This document shows, piece by piece, positions 48,499 through 61,300 of a stretch of DNA of 64,000 nt. Origin of the DNA: Ricordea florida (taxonomy: Eukaryota; Cnidaria; Anthozoa; Corallimorpharia; Ricordeidae); the NCBI GenBank assembly GCA_949710005.1, contig OX453286.1, positions 1,728,501 through 1,792,500 of the forward strand, written 5' to 3'. The position numbers and the translations under genes are program-made. How positions within the stretch are numbered: position 1 is the stretch's first letter; every line of letters starts with the position of its first letter. Below the pieces are notes generated by a model that saw only the letters and a program-made list of their open reading frames with translations, was not told the DNA's origin and did no database searches.

Positions 48499-51400
48499 AT
48501 GTTTGATCATTTCAGAGACCGTCTGCAGACAGTACAACATGATCTTAGCCAGGGGTAAGTCCTGATGAGGTCTCCCCCTACAGACTGGACCGTCATAAAC
48601 TGCTCAATCACTTCTTCTTTATATGTTAAAAATACTGACTTTGTGCGTCCTTTTCGATAGCTGGAAGTCGATTGCAGACAAGGCGAAAGCCGTCAATAAG
48701 AAGATTGTTCGGCAAGTATAAAATTTGTTTGTTTTCATCATTTTATGTAATCTAAATAAAGCGTACATTTTCTCCTGTACTGCTTCACGTATTGCATACT
48801 AGAAAATTCACTAAATAAATTTTTTTGTCAATTTTGGTACGATTTCCGCACAGGTCCCTATTTCATTATGCATGCTGTAGTTGAATTGTCTTGGGAAGTG
48901 CGCGTGCAAACATTTCTGAGAACGAAACCGTGCGGCTAAAGCATGCATAATGAAGTAGGGACCTGTGTGGAAATCTTACCTCAATTTTTTATTGATACAG
49001 AAAGACAACCTTCATAACCGATGAACTTGTTGAAACGTAAGTACAATAATCTTACACGTAGTCAATTTTGTTTGCTTGAGGGCTAATTTTGTTTAATAGG
49101 TGCTTAATCCTTGCTTAGGTGAATTGGTATTGTGGATTTCTGATCCATGGTTTAAACTCTGACTAATCCATTGGCCTAGACTTATTGCCTCTATTAACGC
49201 AGGGCATGGCTCCTACAGAACTGTAGATAGCTGACTAGAGCTAACCTATTTCATCATGGTTTAGCACTTATCAGCTCTCCACTAACCTATGCAAAGTGTT
49301 TTACTGGGTACAGGCAATACAATGCTAGCTGTAATGCTGACCTCCATCCCTTGGGTTTGGGGGCTGGAGGCTGGCTATACAGTTCTCCTCAACACAAGTC
49401 TTAATTTAACTGAACCAGGTAGAACCAGCGGCTATGTGCATCACCTTTCATCCACATGCACCTTCTTTTCATCTCTTTATTTCCTCCATATGCTGTAATT
49501 TCTGTGGTTGTCATTGTTTCTTTTCAGTGATGATCCCTGTTTTAGTTGCAATCTTGAAGCAGGTTCTGAAATATTAAAGAAGTAAGTAATGCTTCCCCTT
49601 TGATAATCACTGGTGTGCTGGTCTAGGTCTGTTGTGTATTGCATGATATAACATGGTTAAATGAAAGATATGGAATATTTTTTATTTATTGTTTACTCAA
49701 GATTTGGGCTCGGTATATTTTGTGGTTCAAATTTTGTTTTGTTGGATTTATTTGCCTTAGCCATAGATGAAATAATATGGATAATGTTATCTGGTTCCAT
49801 GTACTGTACAAACCTTTTTGGCTTTATTTGCTTAACAGAGGGCATAAGAGAATGACAGTTATCAGAGGGTCTATTCATCAGATACCTTTGTATGTCTTTA
49901 CAGCAGGGTTTATAGTTGACTTTGTACTATACATTACCTGATGGATCTCAGGGGGAGGGGAGAAGTGGGGGCAGAGGGGCACATCAGTCTTCTTGAAAGT
50001 TCTGCTAGTACTCTGCAGGTTAAATTAAACAACATGGCTAAAATTTTGAAAACTTGCACTTGGCATTCATTTTGCACTAACTGTTTGTAGGTATCAGAAA
50101 GAATGGGCTCATCTCCATGAATCATCAAAAGATTGTGCACAAAGAGCCCAGGTCAGCTGACAACTGTTGCATGGTTTGCCTCCTTTATACCTGTTTTTGT
50201 ATAAATGATAAATTCTGTGAGTATTGTATTGGCAAATGTGTACATGTTACAAAGCACATCAGTTTATCTTTTTTCTTGTTAATTTGCAGAGAGCAGATCA
50301 TTTTATTGGTGCTTTTTCTAGGAGGTGTTCAGATCTTCATTCCACCATGACTTTGTTTCATGGTGAACTCTCACTACTGCCTGAAGTAATAAAGAACATT
50401 GAAACAGCTAAAGCTGACATAGGTGGGTTACCTAGTATTTGGGGGTGGGGTGGGGTTGCTGTTAATTATTATTTCTAGCTTTGATTTATAGTGGAATCTC
50501 CCCGAACACCCTCGGGAAGCTAGTTGTATGTCACAAGGACAGCCGCTTACAACCACTGCAGGTGAAAAATTGAGTCTTACAGTAGTTTTCCTGTAACATG
50601 CATACAACAGGGTGTTTCTATCCAAAAATTCCTTCTTTGATAGATGCTATTGGAAGTCAGTTGGAGGTTCTTGATAACCTGATGGTGGATTTGGAGGACG
50701 TTTGTGAACAGCTGGATTTAGAAAGAAGAAAATCTGCCCAAGGTCTTAAGCTGTCCATGTTACGGCATAACAGAGAGTAAGTAAAACTCTTTGTTTACCT
50801 TCAAGACTCGAACTTCCCAACTTGTTCTATTGTGGCCAGTGTACAATACTCTTAGACCTCTTGGTTAGTGAAGTGAGGACCCAAAAAGTGTTTCAATAAC
50901 ATCTCTTATTATATGGCAAAGGCAGTCTTAGGCAAATCCCTGTGCTCTGATTGGTTCTTTCTCGGTCAGGATTTTGCAGTACGGACCATTTCCATGGAAA
51001 CAGTCCAACCCGTGTATTTTTGTTTCGGAGCGAAGCCGGCAAATTCAAAATTTGCAACAAAACAGCGAAAAAAAACTGTGAATATTGTGATTCTTCACAG
51101 TGAAACTACCAGAAGAAGCTAAAAAGATTGAAATTTTTCCGAAATTTCAAAGATGGATGAAGAAGACGAACATTCTCCTAGCGAGTTTTTTTGAAGTGTA
51201 TTTTACTATCAGAAATAAAGTGCCTGGGTCGTGGCAGTACGGCCCTCGCTTCGCTCGGTCCGTACTGCCACGACCTCGGGCCAATATTCCCCAGTACGCC
51301 CCTCGCGCTCGGTTAGGACGTGGTTAATCTTCTGTTAAGCTGTTCTACTTTCAGGTATGTTTTATTTGCTAAAAGCCAAGGTTTCTGTATGCATATATGG

Positions 51401-53455
51401 CTTTTCAAGGTGGTTTTCTGACTAGACTTCATTTAGATCTATGACTCTTTGTGACTATTAAATCATACATTTTTTTTTTTATCAGGGATGACCTAGACAT
51501 TTTAAAAGGTAAGAAGACACAAAGAAGCAGTCACAGTTCATGCTGGTATTACAGAATATCTCAACATAAATGTACTTCCATGTCAAATTTAGACTACTTT
51601 ATTGAAATAGTTTTTAACCCAAATTAATATGCATCCCCTTGTATACCATTTCCAGAGGAGCTGCAGTCAGCTAGGGAAATGAATGAAGTAAAATTGCGAC
51701 ATCTGGAGAGGCAGGCTTCTATTGAGAAACAGCAAGTATATGAGGATGCGTTTATTGAACAAATGAACTACTACATACAGCACGGTAAAACAGAAGGTAA
51801 GTACTGCACAATAACAAAGACTTCAGTTACTGTGTTTACTTTTGTAGCTTCATCTTAGTTTGTGTGATGCCCCAATAAATTGTTTTGCCAGAAGCCCATC
51901 ACTCCTGTTTTGCATAATTATTCAATTATTATGATCATAATCAAGCTCGATTATTATTTATTCAAAATCTTCTAGAACCAATTAGCACCCTTCATATAGT
52001 GGGTAGCTCATTAGCTGATATCACACTAGAGGATGATTCAGACCACCAAGAGTTAGACGACTTCCTTGGCTCAGTAAATGAGGTTTGTGTTAAAATGTTG
52101 ATTCAAATAATTGGTTGATTACACTTATTTCTACTAAATTTCCCTTACTGGTAGTAAGTAAAAGTACTCACTCAGATTTTGGGAGTGAAATCAAAGTGTC
52201 TGTATACCAACATGGAGGGTCCCCAATAGGTTTGGAGGGATGCAAGATTTGGCTTGGATTTGGTGATATTTTGGATTTCACCTGAAAACCGGGGGGGGGG
52301 GGGGGAGGAGTGGGAATTTCAGTTGTGATCGGGAGCGGGATTTCATGTTTTTTAGGGTTGGGATGCGCAATTGGCAAGGGAAAAAGAGCGGGATACTGGA
52401 TTTCAATTCCACAGTGACTTCATCCTTAGTTGACCAGCGCAAAAACCACAAGCTGGTGGAAATGAACCTTTTGTATGTATGGCTGTGTCAGTTTTCAAGT
52501 AATGAATAGCAACGCCTCTGCACCCTGTCAGGACTTGTCAAACGTTTTCATTATTGCTTACCCCACTTTACAATCAGATAATATGAGGTCTATGAGTTCT
52601 ATTACGTTAATTATTATTTAACAAATTACTAAAACGCCTTTGAAAAGAGGCCAGGACTGGGATTCTTAAGTAAAAAAGTGCAGGATGGCAGGATTAACAG
52701 GAAGAAATGGGCTGGAAGGTGGTATTTGAGAACCTTAAAGTGGACCCTTGACATCTAAGATACATGTATTTGTCACATACAGTGAAGGAAATTGGAGATG
52801 TCTGCACACATACAGTACCTCATAATAGGCATGTAGTCCTGTTTCAAAGATGAATTTTTACCTTAGCTTCTAAACGTCATGTAATATTGATCACAAAGTG
52901 ACTGCTTTGGACATATAAGTTTGAATTTTACATCCAATTATTCTTTTTATTGGTTTGTTACCTGTTAGCTATCTTCTAACTGCCCTCTGGCAGATAAAGC
53001 CTTCACAGAGTTTTTCCACCTATTATTATTGGTTTGTGGCTTCAGGTAAATGATTCACTTCTTGGGGCTCATGCAGATAAACCAGACACTGTCTTGTCTT
53101 CTGAAGATGAAGAATGGTTACAGGAAACATTAAAGGATCAAAGCACAGATGAAGTGCCACAAGGGGGTAAAAATGCTGTTACTGAAAGCACAGAATCAGG
53201 TTGGGTATCATTAATATTTAAGTTACTAATATGAATCGGTGGACTGCTGGAATGAAAAAAGGAAAATATTACATACCAGTATATGCAGGAGATTCATTAA
53301 AGTTTGGAGAACACATTTTCACAATGCCTAGCCCTTAATGAAACCACTGTAGGTGTCATACACTTTTGATTTCACTTTTTAGTTTTTATTCCTTCTATTA
53401 CTTCTCATGGTATTAATATTTACCAATTTGACATTTTTTCACAGGTGAACAATAA
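48499..53455 (+). CDS. DTNBP1: Dysbindin (BLOC-1 subunit) ortholog, complete, 12 coding exons
   Basis: Exons: 48499-48554, 48661-48711, 49001-49036, 49528-49581, 50091-50151, 50290-50422, 50644-50776, 51486-51508, 51656-51796, 51976-52082, 53046-53199, 53445-53455. All phases agree and give 319 aa; human dysbindin is 351. Family matches include the N-terminal MFDHFRDRLQTVQHDLSQG, the WAHLHESSKDCA block, a long coiled coil (about residues 80-230, with LEDVCEQLDLERRKSAQG and EDAFIEQMNYYIQHG) and an acidic C-terminal half with ELDDFLGSVNE. Dysbindin is a BLOC-1 subunit in biogenesis of lysosome-related organelles and endosomal sorting. Intron 2 has a GC donor. The last exon carries only the final residues, and AATAAA overlaps the stop; another lies at 53783. 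Confidence 0.92.
48841..48975. mobile_element. Foldback element (cacaggtccctac family), copy 2, DTNBP1 intron 2
   Basis: Ends gatttccgcacaggtcccta and tagggacctgtgtggaaatc, with internal cattatgcatgc / gcatgcataatg. It is closely related to 34227-34374. It ends 25 bases before exon 3, so its right end lies close to the polypyrimidine and branch region. Confidence 0.85.
50880..51345. mobile_element. Repeat insertion in DTNBP1 intron 7
   Basis: It holds the core tgctctgattggtt at 50943 and a strong palindrome at about 51229-51283 (gtcgtggcagtacgg / ccgtactgccacgac). A short frame beginning MDEEDEHSPSEFF lies between and ends at a stop. It resembles a DNA element with host-like coding debris; exact ends are not clear. 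Confidence 0.5.
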
Positions 53456-53782
53456 AATTCTTAAAACAACTTTAATTCAGTTTGATGGAAAGACTGAAGA
53501 AAAGAGGATATACAATAGAGAAATAGGAATCACAAGTCCAAAAAAAAGCATGAAAGAAGAGCTTTTATTTAACTCAACGGTGGTTCACAAAGAAACAAGA
53601 GTTATTCTTAAAAACCTTGGCTTGTATACTTGACATCAAAGCTGTCCGTAACTGTTGAAAAGCTTGCAAGGTTATCATTGACAGAAATTAAAGTGAAAAG
53701 ACAACCTGTAGAAATGAAATGATGCAAGGTGTCGGCGCAGGTGATAAAGCCCCCACATCAGGGATGTTAGTTTAAGAAGACC

Positions 53783-53788
53783 AATAAA
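53783..53788 (+). promoter_or_regulatory. Candidate polyadenylation signal of DTNBP1
   Basis: AATAAA lies about 330 bases after the stop. The AATAAA overlapping the stop at 53452 is an alternative. Confidence 0.45.
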
Positions 53789-54080
53789 CCGGCAAACGAT
53801 GTACTTAAATTGATACAAAGACATCTAGAGTTGACAACATGTTCTGTCAATGACCCAAAAATTTTCACATGAAGTGAAAGTAAATGTCTTCCCCTCTGTA
53901 GTCTGGTATTATCACTGTACCCCTTTCTCTATTTCTAAATGCTCCCTTAAATAAGTGAAGTGCCGTTAAATTATTGCGTTATATGCCCTTCAAGTGATCA
54001 AACGCCATAAAACAATAAGTTTAAAACAAAAAAACTCACTCCTTACATATTACAGTTACTATCAACAATGTAAAAGACGG
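53789..54080. other. Convergent 3' flanks
   Basis: The 3' sides of DTNBP1 (+) and the 54081 gene (-) face each other here. No separate gene is seen. Confidence 0.5.
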
Positions 54081-54704
54081 TTATTTTTTGTTCAGGTTGA
54101 CAATTTTCCACTTATCTTTCCCAATTTTTTCTAACTTTTTTCCGCTATGATGCTGGGTTTCGGAAACGTCGCTTGAGCATGGAAAGACATCAGAGTAGCA
54201 CAGTGCTTGGCTAAACACTTCCAACGCAGAAATTAGGTGTTCTGCTGCTTGTATGTCCCTCAGGTAGTTCTTTGGTTTGTTTTCCTTGAGTTTAAGGAAT
54301 ATACTCTCAATATTATTTGTTTCAAAGACATCGCTTTCGGCTTTGTTGGCTGCTACGTCATTGCGGTATAAGTCGTGGCTTTGTAGCCGCCATATTGGAC
54401 ACCTATTGAACGAAAGGACAACCGATCTTCCCGTGTTTTGAAACTCAGGAAAGTTTTCCATTTGCCTCCATATGTCCTTGCACTCAGAGTAGGTTTTCAC
54501 GATAAATTCACCTGCTTCCAGTTGTATATTTGGGGCGTTTGTGGATAAAATAGCGAAGCTGCTATCGTCCTGTTGGTTGACAAGTTCAATACCAACTCGA
54601 AACTGCCACAAATATCTAAATTCATACACAATGACTGTAATTCTTCTATTGTCTAACGTAACTCTCCACGTTCCCAGAAGTTGTCTGTAATCCTTATCAT
54701 CCAT
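54081..54704 (-). CDS. Intronless 207-aa protein, family unknown
   Basis: An open frame from an ATG at 54704 to a stop at 54081, with no internal splice signals needed. The product begins MDDKDYRQLLGTWRVTLDNR. The first half looks beta-rich (VIVYEFRYLWQFRVGIELV, GEFIVKTYSECKDIW, RSVVLSFNRCPIWRL), followed by a helical segment (AAEHLISALEVFSQALCYSD) and a lysine-rich tail. A beta-sandwich head followed by a helix recalls adaptor or repair-scaffold architectures, but no family was recognised. No signal peptide or membrane segment is seen. The balanced composition and length make chance unlikely. It converges on DTNBP1 and lies 667 bp downstream of the ZC3H3-like gene on the same strand. Confidence 0.7.
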   Translation of the reverse strand: MDDKDYRQLLGTWRVTLDNRRITVIVYEFRYLWQFRVGIELVNQQDDSSFAILSTNAPNIQLEAGEFIVKTYSECKDIWRQMENFPEFQNTGRSVVLSFNRCPIWRLQSHDLYRNDVAANKAESDVFETNNIESIFLKLKENKPKNYLRDIQAAEHLISALEVFSQALCYSDVFPCSSDVSETQHHSGKKLEKIGKDKWKIVNLNKK

Positions 54705-55371
54705 TGGTCGGAGAATGTGATATTTTGAATTTGAAGTTACTTTTCACGCCCGGTAGGAAAGGTTAATATTTCAGATGTGGAATTAATCACATTGCCCAAG
54801 TTGATTCATGGGATAAACTGATTAAGTCACCACCCCCTCCCCCCCCCCCGTTCACCGGTGTGCGTTTATAAGGGCAAGGGAGGGTAATGCTTCTACAAGC
54901 AATGATTTCATCGTAAACTGATACATCAAAATGTAGCTAGAGAAGGTTTGCCTGTTTGTACTGGGGATTGCTTGATATGAAAATCTTACTTAACAGAAAA
55001 CAAGACAAGTGATTCACTCTTATATTCTACATCTTTTTATTTCACTTTTTTCAACATAAATTTATTATTACAATTCTGCTGTCAAGTAGTTTTAATTTTG
55101 TAAACAAGAGACACAACATCAATGGAAAAATCTCGTAGATATACCAATAATAATACAAATTCTGCTGTCTCCTCCCTCCCCCTTCCCCCTTTCCAAGAAA
55201 AAAGGGAAAAAAGAGCAATAAACACCGCTCATCTTTGCAGCAACTCACACACTTGTTTGGAATTTGGACTGCAAAAGCTTGGGGACAAGGAATTTCACCT
55301 ATGATTGACATACATCAATCAGAGAACCTGGTCCTCAAGCCATCATACTCACTCCAGAGGGTTTGATCACT
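54705..55371. other. Spacer between the 207-aa gene and the ZC3H3-like 3' end
   Basis: It contains reverse-strand AATAAA (tttatt) near 55036 and 55060, which fit as polyadenylation signals of the ZC3H3-like gene. A C-tract lies at 54834-54850. No other gene is seen. Confidence 0.5.
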
Positions 55372-58300
55372 TCACTTCTCTGACTCTTTTGTCTTCAGGA
55401 ATCTTGGGCGAATAGCCACTGGTTCCACTACATCAGAAAAATTAATTCATTTTAGTTTAAGTAACTTTTATCAATATTTCTTTCTCAGGCAGCTGTTACA
55501 ATGTGACAATATGATCACATAACAAATGACTCTGGGTTATATTATCATTAGCATTATCTTTATCATTATCAGTACCAATATTATTATTATTATTTAACAA
55601 ATAAAGAAACCTAGGCTGTGTATTACACTGTGATAAAACATGAAGGGCATTTGAGAACACAGGTGAAATGTTTCTTGAGTGTTCTCAAATGTCTGAAATG
55701 TTTGATCACAGTGTAATACACGGTTTAGGCTTCTTCATTTGCTATATAACATAGATTTTACACGCCAACAAAGCATACATAACGACAAACTGACGCCATT
55801 TAATGCCAACTTGTCGACTGTTTTTACTTCTCAGCTCAAACTCTCAGCTTCAAAACTTTCTGCTGCTTTGCAGAGAAATCCATCATGAATTTCTTCAAGG
55901 AAAATGTTTTTCACCATCTCTAACAAAAATGTCAATTAGAGGAAATGTGGCGAAAAACAATAAAACACGCTTTTTCTAAGTTTTATACTCAGATAAAACA
56001 TGGGTTTTTGACCAATCAGAACACGCACAGGGTCCTACAGGTATCTATATTATAAAGAAATACAAATCCCTGTGTTTGCCACCTGTTTTTCCTGAAGTTA
56101 TATCAGGGAGAAAATATGCGCTTTGCTGCAAAGTGACTAATATTAAGATTAACTGACCCGACATTTCCTCAGTTTCTGATGATTTACTGTCAATCAATTC
56201 CTGTCTAAGATTTCTCTCTGGGTCTAAAAGACAAAATAAGAGAAGCAGCAAAAACAGCCTTATCATTGAAACAGTTACAACAAAGAAATGCAGTTTTACA
56301 AAGTGACTCCACACTAGTAAAAAAAACTATTTCTTTCAACTAAGCCACTGAGTGAAATTGTAACTAAATTTTTACAAGGGAAACGGCAAGACGAGCAACC
56401 GTCACAACTTTCCACCTTTTATTACACTGGCTAAATAAGGTTTTCTTATCTTCCTTTCTTATTTATACTCCAAGTTCCTTCTGTTAAGTAAGACATACAT
56501 TTTAGGCCACCAAACCTGTGGTATCTGTAAGGGGTAAGAAGCCTTCATCACTAGTGAAATCCAACCTGGTCAGCTTTGCAGCACTACTTTGCCCAGTTGA
56601 GGAATTCTTGCGTTTGATGTTTGAGTCCTTCCTTGGGCGATGAATAAGTTTACAGTTTTTACCTTTAGAACAATGGCCAGTCTGCAAGAATTCCTCACAC
56701 TCGAGAATGTGTTTCTTGGTGCACTGACAGGACAATGAAGGCAAGTTACCATGGTAATAAACCATTGACAAAAAAATATGCACTGGTTGAAAGAGATCAC
56801 TATATCACTTATATCACTATCAATACAATGGTAAGTAAAGAGTTGATGAGAGTTCAAACTATGTATTAAATGATCATCGCAGTTATGTACACAACTTAAG
56901 CAGATGTGAATTTTAAAGCCTGATGATTGATTTAAAAGCCTATGATTTTAAAACCAATCTAACAACAAATTCTCCAAAATATTAGGTATTATTGAGGCTA
57001 AATTCCTGCTAAAACATTGGGAATGGAAGCATTCATGATTAGTAAGTTTGCTAGTTTCTTCTCAAATTTACTCAAGGTACACACATAAAGCTAACAAGAA
57101 CAAGTTTCGTATAAAGTACCTGCTGCCCTTTGGAGCAAAATCCTTTAAGAAAATCCTCACACACTTCTGCCTTCTTACTAACATTCACATGTGAGTACGG
57201 ACAGTTTTCATTAAAACACTTTCCCTGAAGGAAAAACTGGCAAACAGGCATCTGAAAGAATTTCATTCAAAAACAGTTTTAGAAAGTTGAAATTTGCTTT
57301 AAAACCTGAAGTGTGCTATAGAAATCAAATTTCTACTGAATGTATTGTTATATAACTTCAGTTTGAAATAGGTAAGCTTCCTGCCCACTTTGAACCAGTA
57401 GGGTTGTACCTCCCGTGCAGTGTCTTTGTTTACCTTGCTTGGATCAATCTTGTGTGAGAATGGACAAGAACCATCAGTGTTCTTACAACAGCCTCGGAGG
57501 AATCTAAAAACAAGCCGTTAACATAACTCACAGTAAGATAACTTGGAATCAATGAAAGTTTTAATTAAGTTGCTGAGAGTAAATTTGCCAAAACATTACA
57601 GTGTAGTTCTGCAGTTTAGGAATAGTGTAATATCTGTTCACCCAATATGACTTACTTTGTACACACTGCAATCTTTGTAGGATCATGAATGTACGGACAT
57701 GTTTTCCTCTTGTTACACTTGCCTTGTAAAGAGAGAAAAAGAAATTTCCGGCAGCCTAAGTATCGTTAATTTTAAAAGAATTTGTAATACTACTTGGTAA
57801 ATAAAACATTTTATATAATGACCATGTGGAAAAACTTTTCCATGCTTGAGGTAATTGGTCCAAGACCAATGTATTAACCCTTTAAGCCCTAAGAGTGACT
57901 TTATACATTTTACTTTGGCTAAAGCTAGATGATTTTACTTGTGATAGGTAGACCCCTTGGGGCTTAAACTATCTCCCTTAACCTTTTAAGCCCAGTGCTG
58001 TCAATAAGACCCGGCTCCCACCTGAGCTCCGGAGGGTGCTCTCTTCCAAATCACCAGCTATATGTCTTGCGTTAATGTGCTTATGAACTAATAATTTAAA
58101 GAAACTTTAGTCCACTCCACCAGGTGCTAACATCAGGTAGCCACCTGCTTCAAATCTTATTAAAAGCATTGTAAGCTCTAAGAGCAACTTTATAGATTTT
58201 ACACCAGCTAAAGCCAGACGATTAAATTACAGCTCCTCACTGGGAGACCCCGTAGGGCTTAAAGTGTTAATTGCTTTAAGAATTGCACTCATCTTAGAGG

Positions 58301-61300
58301 ATCCAATTACAAAATAAGGATGCAGGATGAATTCAATAATGTTCATTTTCATTTGGAGTCTAATTTACGCTCTATTCAATTTTTCAAATTAAATGAAAAA
58401 TCAAAACCTTACCAAATCTGTTATAAAACATGCAATACTGCTGAGTGGCAGTCTTCTCTTTGTTTGTTTTACTCAGTCTGGCGTTGTGAATGCTACGTCG
58501 CAATACACGGCTAGAAAACAAAAACAAACAACAGTAAAATAATGAATATGAGGAGCTATAAATAAAATAAAAAAGACATGGTTTGTAACATACAGTATAC
58601 AGTTTGGAGGTCTAATAACCCACCACAGTAAGTCTTAAAGATACTATGGCAATAGTACATGTAGCTTTGGTCAGTGATTTTAAATCCATGTTACTTTTAC
58701 AAAAATTGTTATTATTTTATTGCAACCAACCACAGAACATGTAAAAGGATCATTTATTGAACCCTTCAAGTCCCTATAGTGATTGATCAGCATTCAATTT
58801 CTCCTCATGGTAATGACAATAAGTCAAGAGAATACAAAACCCCTACAACAGAGTGTGTTGATATTTTAATACAGCTCTCTCTTTAGTGGTACTGTATGAG
58901 ATGTATAGGGATAACTTAAGAGAATATCTACCTTATACTAGGGCTAACAGAGCTAAATAAGAGCTTAAGTAAAAATATCTTGAGTCACCTTGCAAGTGCC
59001 TTGCTCTGAGTGTTGAGAATTTTACTACTGATCAATGTAGTAGGTTTGCTCTGTAAGTAAGTGATCCCTCTTACAGTAACATGACCACCACTTGGCAGAT
59101 ATCTTCTACCAGATGAAACACGCCTTTCATTTGAGGGACTAGGAACACTACTGGAAGCTGTCAGGAATTGAAACAATGTTTAGGTGTGATCCAGCAAACA
59201 GCAATCAGGCTATGTTTTTCACCTTGTTTTACATCGTACATGTATGTATCTACCACTGAAGAGAGACTATAAATGTATTGTGGGGATAGTTTCTAAAGAA
59301 ACTGGTGCTGCGTCAGTGGGAAATTGAAACACAAGAAATTGGGTAAATCAAACGAGTTGATTAAGTAAGTTATACCGGAGCGCATGAATGTATCAATTCA
59401 TTCATTCGCTCCGACGAAGGGCTAACGCACAAAACATCAGCACCTCCCTTTTACCTTACGGTGGTATAACTTACTTAATCAACTCGTTTGATTTACCCAA
59501 TTTCTTGAGAGACTAAAAATGGTTAACCACATAGAAACTATGAGTATTAGTACATCTAAAATTCTGTAACAGATGGCAGTGCTTCGCTAACTGTACAATA
59601 CACAAATTGATGAGTTCATGTACAATAACAGTCAGAGACCAAATTTTCCGAGGCTACACATTTCACCACAAGAGTAAAACCCACAGCTAAAAAGCTATTT
59701 TGTTATATGACTACAATAGTATGCAGGTTTTGATTGGCTGTAATATTGGCTGATTTTTTTTCCACATAGACTTGTAAAAGTTGTCTCATTTTCAAAGAAA
59801 CTGTTTCTTCTATCACTTCTGGTTTCAATCACATGGTCAGGTGTGTTTCGGTTCAGTGAACATGACCTTGATTGACCTCTTGTGCACGCAAGCAGATCTT
59901 GAAAAACCCTTCTGGTTTTTCTTTTCCAGTGCTAAAAAGGCCATATAATAAATAACTTATCAACCTCGTCTGTTTGGTCATTACAAGGAAATCGAGGCCT
60001 CTGTCCAAGATTTCCCTGTAACGACCTCACTCTCAGTTAATAAGTAGTATGTCGTGAGATGGATCAAAAGGAATAGGTCCTCCTAGTCAACAATGTTTGA
60101 ACAGCTGATGGTAAATCCTCTGCTACTACCATAAAAGGCTCTGCAAGTCAATTACCGCTATTGATTCTCTGTAAGGATTTGCCCTTGGAGTCCATGACAA
60201 ACTTCTCCCCATGTAGATGAACAGTTTTGGTCAACTTCCCTGTATTAAAAGAAACAATATTGTCTTGAGATTAATATCTTCACACCAACAAAGAAAGAAA
60301 ATAAGTAATGGAGTGGACATCATCTTACCAACTTTCCCAGCTGAAGCAAGTGCAACCTTCTTTTTGTAATCTATTCTTGAACAAGATGTCCTTGCTTTTT
60401 TTAGTTTGTTAGTTGTGCTTTGGTATGGAATACCAGCAATGACCACTAGTTTGTTTGCTTTCTGGAAAGGAGATAACACAGCATCAACAATTTGTTGGAG
60501 TTTACTAGTCTTGGATTATATGCACTGTAGCAAACCTGATATCTTGTTTGGGAGTTTCTCCTTTTTTGTCTTACAATGCTGTATCTGAAAAGGAAGAATA
60601 CAGAATTAATAATTGACTTGATGTAGCATGTACTGATCAGGAACACCACCTTTCTTGAGATAACCGTAAAACCTCACTTTTCTTATACAGCAGGTCCTCA
60701 GTCTACAGAATTAATTTACCTAGACAACAAGTAGCAATCTATAGTTCGTTACCAACATTATACTAAGTGAGATAACTGAAGAGTAAAACTATGCTTTGTA
60801 TTCTCAACCCACCTCGTCACAGTTCCAGGAGTCCCTCTCAACACAGCTCTCTGTCTCCTAACAATATGATATACAGTACAATGGTTGTTACTTTTCTAAC
60901 TTTGTTATTTTCAGCCCTTAAATTAAGAGACAACTCTGGGTAGGTGCTTGTAATAACTTGGGACTACTCGTGAGTAAAGGATAAGCAAGACTGATTTATT
61001 AAATGATGAAAAGTGATATATATACAAGCGGTTGACATGTGATAATATGATAAGCACTCATTCTTCACATAGTGCGGTAAATAATTAAACCTAGCGAAGC
61101 TATTACAGTGCTAACAAATCATTCATTAACAGTATACTGCAGACAACAACAATATGAACACAAAGCAGTCACATCAAATTAACATCATGAATGCAAACAA
61201 ACCTTTCCATGAATCTTCCTGAAAACATATGCCCACCAAATGAGTTCAGTTTGGTTTTGTATTGTACATGGGACCAACTACTGTTTTGTCTGTGTAACTT

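Noticed and set aside
51100-51327. 75-codon frame in DTNBP1 intron 7
   Set aside because: It runs through a palindromic repeat and lacks conserved features.
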